A stretch of DNA of 11,436 nucleotides. Source: Desulfocapsa sp. (GTDB taxonomy: Bacteria > Desulfobacterota > Desulfobulbia > Desulfobulbales > Desulfocapsaceae). Positions within the stretch are counted from its first letter, which is position 1. Every line of letters begins with the position of its first letter. The notes under the pieces were generated by a model that worked only from the letters and a program-made list of their open reading frames with translations, was not told the DNA's origin and searched no databases. The stretch spans positions 1 to 11,436 of the forward strand of contig JAOZLI010000055.1 of assembly GCA_029934915.1 (NCBI GenBank). Direction: 5' to 3'. Positions 1-6,595 of this stretch are shown one piece after another. Position numbers and translations under genes: made by a program.

Positions 1-42
1 CTTAGCCATCTAAAATTTTACTTTTTACGAGTTTGTTAGCTT

Positions 43-450
43 TTACTTATGGGTAAAGGGCAGCCCTAGCCACTCCTCAATTTCCGGGCTCAAATAGACA
101 GTATCCATGAGAGTGGCAGCCCAATCGACCCCTTGTTGCTGGAGGATCCTGGTTACCCGAACTGCTGCTACTTGGATCACCGGCGTTTCACTCCAGATTA
201 CTGATTCTAAAAAACGCCAACGCTTTTGATCCGGTTTCCCTGATTCAATCCCCTGTCGGCATTCTTCACAGATGAAAAGGGTATGGTCGAGCTCAGGTTC
301 TTCAGGTATGGGTGTAATTTCAAGAGGTTTCAGACTCACAGATCCTGTCTCACAGAGCTCGCATTTCGATCTTGAGCGCCTGGCCAGATCTCGGCCCAGC
401 ATATTAAGGGCATCAATACGGGCATTGTGTTTATCCAGTCCTCGGGCCAT
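43..450 (-). CDS. PhnA-like zinc-ribbon protein lacking the PhnA core domain
   Basis: Encodes 135 residues. Two CxxC pairs (Cys30/Cys33 and Cys61/Cys64) form a treble-clef or zinc-ribbon-like knuckle, preceded by a basic stretch (LARRSRSKCELC). After it come WRFLESVIWSE and WAATLMDTVYLSPEIEEWL, a tail I recognise from proteins annotated as PhnA domain proteins, where a zinc ribbon precedes the PhnA/YjdM core. Here the frame stops at that point, so the core is absent; bases 1-42 do not extend it. The start has a good Shine-Dalgarno (AGGAG, 7 bases before ATG). The function of the family is not firmly established; the name comes from the phosphonate operon but PhnA itself is not needed for C-P lyase. 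Probably a small cytoplasmic zinc-binding protein. Its neighbour upstream is the AI-2E-family gene, 174 bases away. Confidence 0.7.
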   Translation of the reverse strand: MARGLDKHNARIDALNMLGRDLARRSRSKCELCETGSVSLKPLEITPIPEEPELDHTLFICEECRQGIESGKPDQKRWRFLESVIWSETPVIQVAAVRVTRILQQQGVDWAATLMDTVYLSPEIEEWLGLPFTHK

Positions 451-624
451 AATACCTCTCCTTGTCTACGTTCACAGGAACCACTTTTGTCCAAAAGGGC
501 GGTTCTGTATCTATACGTTTCCTGATCAATACGACCCGAAAGGCCAATTTGTATTTTCCTGAGAGTGGTATTGCCAATACAGTCTATCAACATAGTTACA
601 CTGTGGATTTGAATCCAACAAGAC
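451..624 (-). promoter_or_regulatory. Spacer with a weak candidate promoter and a small palindrome
   Basis: This spacer separates two minus-strand genes. On the minus strand a TTGGCA element (572-577) lies 18 bases before TACAAA (548-553), a weak sigma70-like pair that could drive the zinc-ribbon gene. The TTGGCA overlaps a 13-base near-palindrome at 568-580 (GTATTG / CAATAC around one base), which could be an operator. I see no terminator with a T-tract for the AI-2E-family gene. The promoter call is only pattern matching. Confidence 0.25.
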
Positions 625-1668
625 CTATTCTTCCAGCTCCCGACTACACTCTTTGTATGACGACAGAAGTATAGCCAGCCACCGATACTCTTTATGCCCA
701 TCCAATGCGATTCGAACTGTCATGGTCAGTGGCACAGACAAAAGCATGCCCACTGGCCCCAGGATCCATCCCCAAAAGGCCAATGAAAGGAAGACCACCA
801 ATACTGAGAGACCAACGCCTTTCCCCATCACCCGAGGTTCCAGAATGCTGCCAACAACTATATTCACAAAGAGATACAGACTTCCTGTTATGGCAGCACC
901 TCCCAGCCCAAACTGGACAAGAGCGAGAAGTAATGCTGGAATTGCGGCAAGAATGGAACCTATATTGGGAATAAAATTGAGAAAAAAAGCAACAACTCCC
1001 CACATTATTGCATAATCAACCCCCTGCAAAGACAGCCCAAAAGCCACAACAAACCCTGTGAACAGACTCGTCAAGGTTTTGATCCCAAGATAGCGATTTA
1101 CCCCCTTTACGATCTCTCCATATTTTTCAAGAGCCTTTGAATCTTTTCCCTGAATGGCCATCAGTTTTGTCGGAAAACCTGCAGCCTCGGAAAGAATAAA
1201 GAAAAACGTCAGGAAAATCACAAAGGCATTGGTAATCATTCCACCCAGGCCATTTAAGGTGTTTGCAGCAAGGCTCAGGAGTTTGCCGGGATTAAACACA
1301 TCTGTCACAATGGAACGATCAAAATGAACGCCATGCCCATCCAGCCATGTCCATAAGCCTGCGGTCTGTTCGAGTAGGCTTGCCTGATAGTTTGGAACAT
1401 TCTTCGTGAAATCTGCCATGGAAGAGCCGATCAGAGTCACAAAGAAAATCCAGGTACCAACGATTATGGATATGAGAAGCAAGAGGCCGACAAACTCCGG
1501 TACCCCTTTACTCTGCATCCAGAACAGCGGGGGCGCACAAATTATAGCCAGAAAAATGGCGAGAAGAAAAGGTACGACAAGGGGAGAGGCTGCCTTCATA
1601 CCAGCCACAACAATTACAAAGGCTGCCGCATTAATAAGAGGACTATTTCGTACAGAAAGTGTTGTCAT
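625..1668 (-). CDS. AI-2E family transporter / PerM-like membrane protein
   Basis: A 347-residue inner-membrane protein of the AI-2E transporter family (PF01594; PerM, YdiK, TqsA-like). Hydrophobic segments fall at about residues 10-48, 58-82, 143-160, 195-215, 220-252, 258-275 and 287-320, with a soluble loop at about 85-140. The family signatures are clear: NFIPNIGSILAAIPALL at 231-247, and EPRVMGKGVGLS (277-288) followed by FWGWILGPVGMLLSVPLT (298-315). Length is normal for the family. Members export small molecules or act as Na+/H+ antiporters; the substrate cannot be told from sequence, and AI-2 transport should not be assumed. No convincing Shine-Dalgarno precedes the ATG. It is transcribed divergently from the lipoprotein gene, sharing a 105-base AT-rich spacer. 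Confidence 0.9.
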   Translation of the reverse strand: MTTLSVRNSPLINAAAFVIVVAGMKAASPLVVPFLLAIFLAIICAPPLFWMQSKGVPEFVGLLLLISIIVGTWIFFVTLIGSSMADFTKNVPNYQASLLEQTAGLWTWLDGHGVHFDRSIVTDVFNPGKLLSLAANTLNGLGGMITNAFVIFLTFFFILSEAAGFPTKLMAIQGKDSKALEKYGEIVKGVNRYLGIKTLTSLFTGFVVAFGLSLQGVDYAIMWGVVAFFLNFIPNIGSILAAIPALLLALVQFGLGGAAITGSLYLFVNIVVGSILEPRVMGKGVGLSVLVVFLSLAFWGWILGPVGMLLSVPLTMTVRIALDGHKEYRWLAILLSSYKECSRELEE

Positions 1669-1773
1669 GGATAAAAAATATGGTTAATTAGGTTCAAATC
1701 GCTTATTTTCAAGCTGTTTCTCAGAAAAAAATACAAAAACATTTACAACTATTCTCACAACAACGACTAAGCT
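1669..1773. promoter_or_regulatory. Divergent intergenic region between transporter and lipoprotein genes
   Basis: This AT-rich spacer lies between two diverging genes and so must contain, or overlap, both promoters. I could not pick a convincing -35/-10 pair on either strand, and neither gene has a strong Shine-Dalgarno. It holds no palindromic repeat, unlike the spacers between co-directional genes elsewhere in the window. Confidence 0.4.
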
Positions 1774-2271
1774 ATGCAAAATACAAAGTTTTTTCTCATT
1801 CCTGTTCTGCTCTTTTTCATTTCGGCCTGCGCCTCTTCCCCGGAAAGCTATCAAGGCTTAAAACATCCGCAAACAAACAGTGTGAACGTGAGTTTTCAGG
1901 AACAGACAATATCGGACACATGCTCAGCTTTTGCCCACCTGCTTATGCATAGCAAAGGCCAATCCACCGGTCAGGATATTGCCACAGCAATGCGCACTGA
2001 AGCCATGAGCAAAGGAGCAAACCTGCTCCTTATCGGAATGGCAAGAGAAATCGCAGACGAAGAACTGGAAAGTAATATATTCGACTACTATGGCCCGAAA
2101 TACAGTTACACTTTCAATAAAACCTGGCTGGGATGGAAGTTTGGTTTTGCCGACTGGAATAGCGGTGATCGTCTTGTCGGCGTTGGTAGCGATGCCTGGG
2201 GAAATAGCGCGATACGCTTTCAAAACAGCCTTCTTATTCAGGCCGTGCTCTTACACTGTGAAGACGAATAG
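1774..2271 (+). CDS. Small outer-membrane-type lipoprotein, function unknown
   Basis: Encodes 165 residues with a lipoprotein signal peptide: basic Lys5, hydrophobic core, and the lipobox ISAC ending at Cys19. Residue 20 is Ala, not Asp, so by the E. coli sorting rule it would go to the outer membrane. The mature part has two further cysteines, Cys50 (DTCSAF) and Cys162 near the C-terminus, which could form a disulphide in the periplasm. A segment at 74-90 (RTEAMSKGANLLLIGMA) resembles the 'A..KGAN.li' strand-helix pattern found in several small periplasmic lipoproteins, but I cannot name a family. The middle is aromatic-rich (DYYGPKYSYTF, WLGWKFGFADW). It is the only clearly plus-strand gene here and ends 8 bases from the convergent Hpt gene. 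A role in stress sensing or envelope upkeep is possible but unsupported. Confidence 0.75.
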   Translation: MQNTKFFLIPVLLFFISACASSPESYQGLKHPQTNSVNVSFQEQTISDTCSAFAHLLMHSKGQSTGQDIATAMRTEAMSKGANLLLIGMAREIADEELESNIFDYYGPKYSYTFNKTWLGWKFGFADWNSGDRLVGVGSDAWGNSAIRFQNSLLIQAVLLHCEDE

Positions 2272-2279
2272 TAATAGGG

Positions 2280-2657
2280 TTACCCTACAAGATCATTCTT
2301 GATCACACTGTCAACTTCACTAAAACGCTGACGCAGCTCACTCATACGATTATGAATGGATAGCATATCACCATCACGAGCCAAATACTCAAACTCGAGG
2401 GCTATATTTGAAAGTCGCCAGGCAAATATGGTGGCACAAGCGCCTTTCATACCATGGCAAACTTCTCGTATGGCCTCACTGTCCTTATTCTGAATCCCTT
2501 TTTCTATGCCCAGAATCCATTTAGGGCAACTCTTCTGGCAGAGGTGTTGCAACAACTCTGTCATAATCTCCTGATTTCCATTACAGTTCACGGTAAGGCG
2601 CTCGATGTCCAACACAATATCGGGACGATCAGTCATATCAGGGATTGTTGGTGACAT
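2280..2657 (-). CDS. Stand-alone Hpt (histidine phosphotransfer) protein
   Basis: Encodes 125 residues from the ATG at 2655-2657. An in-frame upstream ATG would add 41 residues, but that extension is coded by the repeat-bearing spacer and has no family character; the internal ATG has AGGAG and AAGG purine runs at suitable distance. The Hpt signature is CHGMKGACATIFAWRLSN, with His68 as the predicted phospho-accepting residue and Lys71-Gly72 following it, as in typical HxxKG Hpt modules. Helices around it (30-60 and 82-110) fit the four-helix bundle. Such proteins relay phosphate between the receiver of a hybrid kinase and a response regulator. No kinase or receiver lies in the window, so its partners must be encoded elsewhere. 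The AAA+ gene is upstream on the same strand across 199 bases. Confidence 0.85.
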   Translation of the reverse strand: MSPTIPDMTDRPDIVLDIERLTVNCNGNQEIMTELLQHLCQKSCPKWILGIEKGIQNKDSEAIREVCHGMKGACATIFAWRLSNIALEFEYLARDGDMLSIHNRMSELRQRFSEVDSVIKNDLVG

Positions 2658-2856
2658 TATTAGTACCTTACTCCTGACCTTCTGTAAGAAAAAACAAGAA
2701 AATAAGAGCTCGTAACATTTTGATTTAATATAAAAGTATAGGCTATTAGGCTGAAGGCTGAAGACTTTTAGGAAGGACAAAAAGAAACATCCCCTAACAG
2801 CCTCAAGGCCTTCAGCCTAATAGCCTTGCGGGCTTGCCCGCTTTAGATTCCTATTT
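2658..2856. repeat. Spacer carrying a 19-bp perfect inverted repeat and a GC hairpin
   Basis: Between the AAA+ and Hpt genes. The arms at 2740-2758 (AGGCTATTAGGCTGAAGGC) and 2808-2826 are perfect reverse complements over 19 bases, separated by 49 bases. The left arm runs on with the reiterated word GGCTGAAG. A second, compact hairpin at 2828-2841 (GCGGGC, TT, GCCCGC) adjoins the right arm. Neither is followed by a T-tract on the minus strand, so they are not good terminators for the AAA+ gene. The element looks like a dispersed palindromic repeat rather than a gene; no coding is seen here. Confidence 0.8.
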
Positions 2857-5118
2857 TTACCATACTGCTCGCAGGCCATCCTGCTTTCGCAATTGATCAA
2901 TTCTTCTTTCCAGATCTATCCGCCATTCTGCATGAATCCTGGCGGCTGACGGAGCAATAAGCTCCGGTAAACCATACACTAGTCTATCAGAGGCACGACT
3001 TGCCTCAATAACGGCCTCAATGGAACGAGCTCCAAATTTATAACGACTGAGCAATAACCGTAACAGAAGACCTGAAGTTTTTCGAGCTGCTTTTTTCCAG
3101 TGAGTATCCATTTGATGGGCAATAATAAAGGCACGTTTAAGGAGAATGCGTCGAAGTTCTTCAATATCATCAGCATTAGCAGAATCCCGTAACAAAATAT
3201 CCGGTATCTCAATACCATCAATATCAAGCACTACCCGTAAACGACTCATAAAATCTGGAATTTTCAGGGTCTTCATCCTGGCCAGGGCCTGTGGATCAGT
3301 GGGATCAAGCAACTTCTCCATCCCTGCCCAACTGGCCTTCACCCCACCCGCAAAAACAAATATCGCACGCCCAATAAAATGTGGAATACCGTTAACATAG
3401 GTAACACCATCCTGCATGGATGGCAAGAAATAACGCAGGTAACCAAATTCATGACCATCGTAGCGACAATCAAACTCATCCCAGAAAACGATGGGTACTT
3501 TTCCCCTGGCAACGGCTGCCCGAACGGGCTCAATGGCCGAATTTATTTCATTGGGAGAAGCAAACTGTGTCAGGTTAAATTCAAAGAAATCAAAGGGATC
3601 TCCATCAAACCGTTCCGAAATTACTCGAGCCACTTCTTTAACGGCAAAGGACTTTCCAGACCCTGGAGGGCCAAAAACACCCAAACAGAGGGGACGCAGA
3701 ACGCTTTCTTTAGAAACATAGGAGTCCATAACGTTCTGTAGAGTAATCACTGGATCAATCTCTGCGGGATCTGTCGTTCGCAAATGTCCAACCTGAAAAA
3801 TAGGCAGGTTGCCAAAACCATTTTTGCGATTGACCTCCTCCTTCAAATCATGGAGAACCTTTACAATTTCATCCATATATCCATGGGTTCCATGCACAGA
3901 AGATGAATCAAGGCTCGATACAGTTTTCCGAAAATAGAAAAAACTGCGCAAGGCCCGTTTCTTCTCTTCCGACCATGTCTGTGAGGCCACAAGTTCAAGA
4001 ACTGCTTCAAAATCAGAAGAGAGTGGCGGAAGTTCAAAAAAACAGGGATCTTTTCCCGTATCCATAAAGGAACAGGCGTACCCACCAGGGAAACTTTTGG
4101 CAAAATCAAGATTGGGAAATTCCAGGGTTTCCTTAAAGAAATAACCATGTTTGTAGAGTAAATCCCAATTATTCAGTACCCGTTTGGAAAAATCGTAAAA
4201 GAAGTGCCTCCCAAAGTCAAACTCGCCAAAGCGCATTGCATCCATGGCAAGCATGGCCGGAAGCAAAGTGTCATAACAGGGTACGGAACCACGTTGGCGG
4301 GGAGAACTTTTCTCAGGCAGACAGCCCTTTCGATGCCTGAAGAAAATCGCATCAGGACCTATATACAAAATCCCATGGGGGAACATTTCCACCACAATAT
4401 GACATCGGAATTTCCCTTTCCGAACGTCCCACAAGCCCACTTCCTCAGTGCGAAGAGCACGCAGACACATGGCAACAATGGTCTCCCAGTTTACAGAGCA
4501 ATCCATTTCCATGCGGGTGGTTTCAAGATCCGAAAGACGGCAGAAGAGAACAAAGCGATGCCCTAACTGCTGCGCCCATTTTCCCCAGTGGGCAACACTG
4601 ATTCCCATAGCAATGGCCCAGAGCCCCGGGTTACGATCAAGATCTTCCTGCGAGAGCTCGGGCGGATGACCGGAATCATCGACCACCACAAGACCATTAT
4701 TATTGCTAAACATCTCCCGGTTAGAATCATCCACCGAAAAATCTTCAGCATCACTGGAACGCCCACCAGCAGGCAGGTATTGATTGACCATAAACCAGCC
4801 ATGATCTTCCCGTTCCACGCTGAGATTTTTATACTTTCTGAATATCTGAAAAACATCCTTCTGCTCGCCATAGGTGAGCGACTGAATCCTTGGATTCATG
4901 TCCGATTCGGAGACATAGGATGTTAACCAGGTGAGTAACTGCTCAAGACGTCCATATTCAATAGAGACATCCCCGGCCATCAGTTCAATATGATCTCCAG
5001 GGTTATAGCCGTAGGCAGGAAGATTCCCTTCTTCAAGCAAACTTACCTGCTTGATGGGTAAGTTACGAATCTTAACGTTGGATCCAAGAAGGGCTATTTT
5101 TTGATCATATTCTGCCAT
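2857..5118 (-). CDS. AAA+ ATPase with large uncharacterised N-terminal region
   Basis: Encodes 753 residues. The AAA+ module is C-terminal: Walker A GPPGSGKS (483-490), Walker B PIVFWDEFD (542-550), a sensor-1 region IFVFAGG (586-592), an arginine-finger candidate in FMSRLR (623-628) and sensor-2 GARSIE (696-701), so it should hydrolyse ATP. The N-terminal 450 residues match no family I can name with confidence. Parts of it (LVVVDDSG 143-150, HRFVLFCRLSDL 187-198, SVNWETI 208-214, DTLLPAMLAMDAM 283-295) vaguely recall a degenerate ribokinase/PfkB-like fold that I remember in front of AAA domains in some large bacterial proteins; this is weak. No signal peptide or membrane segment. The start follows a weak GGGG ribosome site and lies 24 bases beyond the cyd operon terminator stem. 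No own promoter is obvious. Substrate and pathway are unknown. Confidence 0.85.
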   Translation of the reverse strand: MAEYDQKIALLGSNVKIRNLPIKQVSLLEEGNLPAYGYNPGDHIELMAGDVSIEYGRLEQLLTWLTSYVSESDMNPRIQSLTYGEQKDVFQIFRKYKNLSVEREDHGWFMVNQYLPAGGRSSDAEDFSVDDSNREMFSNNNGLVVVDDSGHPPELSQEDLDRNPGLWAIAMGISVAHWGKWAQQLGHRFVLFCRLSDLETTRMEMDCSVNWETIVAMCLRALRTEEVGLWDVRKGKFRCHIVVEMFPHGILYIGPDAIFFRHRKGCLPEKSSPRQRGSVPCYDTLLPAMLAMDAMRFGEFDFGRHFFYDFSKRVLNNWDLLYKHGYFFKETLEFPNLDFAKSFPGGYACSFMDTGKDPCFFELPPLSSDFEAVLELVASQTWSEEKKRALRSFFYFRKTVSSLDSSSVHGTHGYMDEIVKVLHDLKEEVNRKNGFGNLPIFQVGHLRTTDPAEIDPVITLQNVMDSYVSKESVLRPLCLGVFGPPGSGKSFAVKEVARVISERFDGDPFDFFEFNLTQFASPNEINSAIEPVRAAVARGKVPIVFWDEFDCRYDGHEFGYLRYFLPSMQDGVTYVNGIPHFIGRAIFVFAGGVKASWAGMEKLLDPTDPQALARMKTLKIPDFMSRLRVVLDIDGIEIPDILLRDSANADDIEELRRILLKRAFIIAHQMDTHWKKAARKTSGLLLRLLLSRYKFGARSIEAVIEASRASDRLVYGLPELIAPSAARIHAEWRIDLERRIDQLRKQDGLRAVW

Positions 5119-5142
5119 TACTATTTATCCCCGTGGAAAAAG

Positions 5143-5173
5143 ATAAAGAGGAAGACCAAGTCTTCCTCTTTAT
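5143..5173 (-). terminator. Rho-independent terminator of the cyd operon
   Basis: A perfect 13-bp stem (5143-5155 with 5161-5173) closes a 5-base loop (5156-5160). On the minus strand the stem is followed by CTTTTTCC. It lies 16 bases beyond the stop of the 30-codon ORF and before the AAA+ gene, so it most simply ends the Rrf2-DUF4492-cydAB-small-ORF transcript. The stem is AT-rich for its length and some read-through into the AAA+ gene is possible. Confidence 0.75.
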
Positions 5174-5189
5174 TGGTAGTTTGGCTGTT

Positions 5190-5282
5190 TTACAACAGAC
5201 CGGATTTATCGAGGGCAAACACTGCCCCTTTATAGGATATGACGATTACCGCAACATATCCGAGTAACATTAGAGTGGTCAT
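5190..5282 (-). CDS. 30-residue single-TM protein, candidate CydX-like subunit of cytochrome bd
   Basis: A short ORF of 30 codons, with ATG at 5280-5282 and TAA at 5190-5192. It has a strong Shine-Dalgarno (AGGAG, 7 bases upstream). The peptide begins MTTLMLLGYVAVIVIS, continues YKGAVFALD and ends KSGLL: one hydrophobic helix then a charged tail. E. coli CydX has the same plan, with LG near the N-terminus and AL followed by an acidic residue at the helix end; here LG (7-8) and ALD (23-25) sit in similar places. It is the last gene before the cyd operon terminator, 163 bases after cydB. Known CydX/AppX proteins stabilise the haem d/b595 site of the oxidase. Size, topology, position and ribosome site support the call; sequence identity is low, and Lys18 within the helix is unusual. 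Confidence 0.6.
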   Translation of the reverse strand: MTTLMLLGYVAVIVISYKGAVFALDKSGLL

Positions 5283-5445
5283 TTTATTTCTCCTAAAATA
5301 TATCTTTATTATGCAGGGCCAGCCGGCAATAAATAAAACAAAAAGAAAATATCGAATATCGAACAAGAAATGTCGAATGTCGAAGTTTTTTATACTTCTA
5401 CAGTTCGAAATTCTCTATTCGACATTCTGCGGTTCTCTTTTTTCA
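5283..5445. repeat. cydB-downstream spacer with imperfect 33-base palindrome
   Basis: The left arm at 5354-5386 and the right arm at 5394-5427 are reverse complements at roughly 26 of 33 positions, around a 7-base T-rich loop. The left arm is built from repeats of a TCGAAT-like word. On the minus strand the stem is followed by a T-rich run (5336-5350 region), so the RNA could form a weak AU-rich stem plus U-tract inside the operon, between cydB and the small ORF. It could act as a partial terminator, an mRNA-stability element, or simply be a dispersed repeat. No gene is seen in this spacer. Confidence 0.7.
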
Positions 5446-6594
5446 CTAATACGCTTCCCCATCCAAAGCCTCATCAACAGTCAACTTCTTCGAATCCATC
5501 TTTTTCCAAAGATAGGCTATATAGGCAAGAAGCACAGGAATCGCCAGGGCCACATAGGTCATGGTTTTCAGCGTAAAGTGGCTCGACGAGGCATTGTATA
5601 TTGTAAGACTTGACTGCAGGTCATAGGTTGAAGGATAAAATGCAGTATTGTTAAATGCAGGCAGACAAAGAACCGTCAAGCCTACCAATACGGTTCCAAG
5701 CCCTGCAAACCAGATACCTTTTGTGCTGTTTTTAAATGCTCCAGCAAGGACGCCCCAAACCACCAAGCCAATTCCAGCGAGGAGCATAAGTAGAAGATGC
5801 GGCAGAGCGAAGAGGTTGAAAAAATACTTAAAAGAGACCATGGAAACTACGCCCTGCTCGTCCACTCCAAACCCTTTCTTAAGCAGAATGGCCACAACCA
5901 CATACAAAAGAAATGGCAACGCACAGAGAAAGTTTGTCCAGACGGCTTTACGCAAACGTGTTTCCATCTCACCCACGGCTGAAAAGTCTATATTATTTAA
6001 CAGATACAATGCGCCCAAGACTCGAGCATTAAATACCAAAAACAACCCTAAAGAGAGATTAAAGAGTGAAAACGCAGCTTCAAGGCCACGAAGATTCACC
6101 CCACCCAGGGTATATTGCCAGGTCACCTGGTTCATATCATTCAGGGAAAAGCTGGATCCGGTGTAAAAGGTCCCCACTGCAGCGCCAATGAGCAGTACAC
6201 CAACAGAACCGTTGATAAACATAAACGTCTCATAGGTTTTTGTCCCCCAGACGTTCGCTGGTTTTGTTCGATACTCATAACTCACGGCCTGAATAATAAA
6301 GGTGAAGAGGATCAGTATCCACACCCAGTAGGCTCCACCGAAACTTGTAGCGTAAAACTTAGGAAATGAGGCAAACAATGCCCCGCCAAAGAGTACCAGT
6401 GTAGTAAAAGGCAGCTCCCATTTACGTCCTAAGGAGTTCACAATAAGAGCGCTTTCTGTTTCTGTTTTTGCCATCTGCCAGAGCAGCGTCTGCCCTCCCT
6501 GGACGAAGGTCAGAAAAAGAAACAATGCACCCACCACAGAACAGAGTACCCACCAGAGTTGTTGCAATGTTACATAGTCTAAATTTGATATCAT
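5446..6594 (-). CDS. cydB: Cytochrome bd ubiquinol oxidase subunit II
   Basis: Encodes 382 residues, the usual length for CydB. It is a polytopic membrane protein with about eight or nine hydrophobic segments. Family-typical stretches include FGGALFASFPKFYATSFGGAYW (in about residues 68-90, read in parts) and VSYEYRTK (103-110). The segment where E. coli CydB has W-D-G-N-Q-V-W reads KWELPFTTLV instead, a variant I associate with the Bacteroidetes/deltaproteobacterial branch of the family. CydB pairs with CydA to form the quinol:O2 oxidoreductase core; it carries no haem of its own in E. coli. The ATG lies 1 base after the cydA stop and has a GGAGG ribosome site within the end of cydA, indicating translational coupling. 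Confidence 0.95.
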   Translation of the reverse strand: MISNLDYVTLQQLWWVLCSVVGALFLFLTFVQGGQTLLWQMAKTETESALIVNSLGRKWELPFTTLVLFGGALFASFPKFYATSFGGAYWVWILILFTFIIQAVSYEYRTKPANVWGTKTYETFMFINGSVGVLLIGAAVGTFYTGSSFSLNDMNQVTWQYTLGGVNLRGLEAAFSLFNLSLGLFLVFNARVLGALYLLNNIDFSAVGEMETRLRKAVWTNFLCALPFLLYVVVAILLKKGFGVDEQGVVSMVSFKYFFNLFALPHLLLMLLAGIGLVVWGVLAGAFKNSTKGIWFAGLGTVLVGLTVLCLPAFNNTAFYPSTYDLQSSLTIYNASSSHFTLKTMTYVALAIPVLLAYIAYLWKKMDSKKLTVDEALDGEAY

Positions 6595-6595
6595 T

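Noticed and set aside
336..701. 121-codon minus-strand frame spanning the spacer and parts of two genes
   Set aside because: It overlaps the ends of both the zinc-ribbon and AI-2E-family genes in another frame and has no recognisable content.
2658..2780. N-terminal extension of the Hpt gene to 2780
   Set aside because: The extra 41 residues come from AT-rich spacer and part of the palindromic repeat; the internal ATG at 2655-2657 has a plausible ribosome site and gives normal Hpt length.
2828..2841. GC hairpin as terminator of the AAA+ gene
   Set aside because: On the minus strand the stem is followed by AAGGC with no T-run; only a short TTT follows on the plus strand, where no gene ends.
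4204..4566. 120-codon plus-strand frame opposite the AAA+ gene
   Set aside because: Shadow of a well-supported coding region with intact ATPase motifs; no ribosome site or domain.
5648..6166. 172-codon plus-strand frame opposite cydB
   Set aside because: It is an open shadow of the highly conserved cydB; composition is Thr/Pro/Arg-rich, and no family is recognisable.
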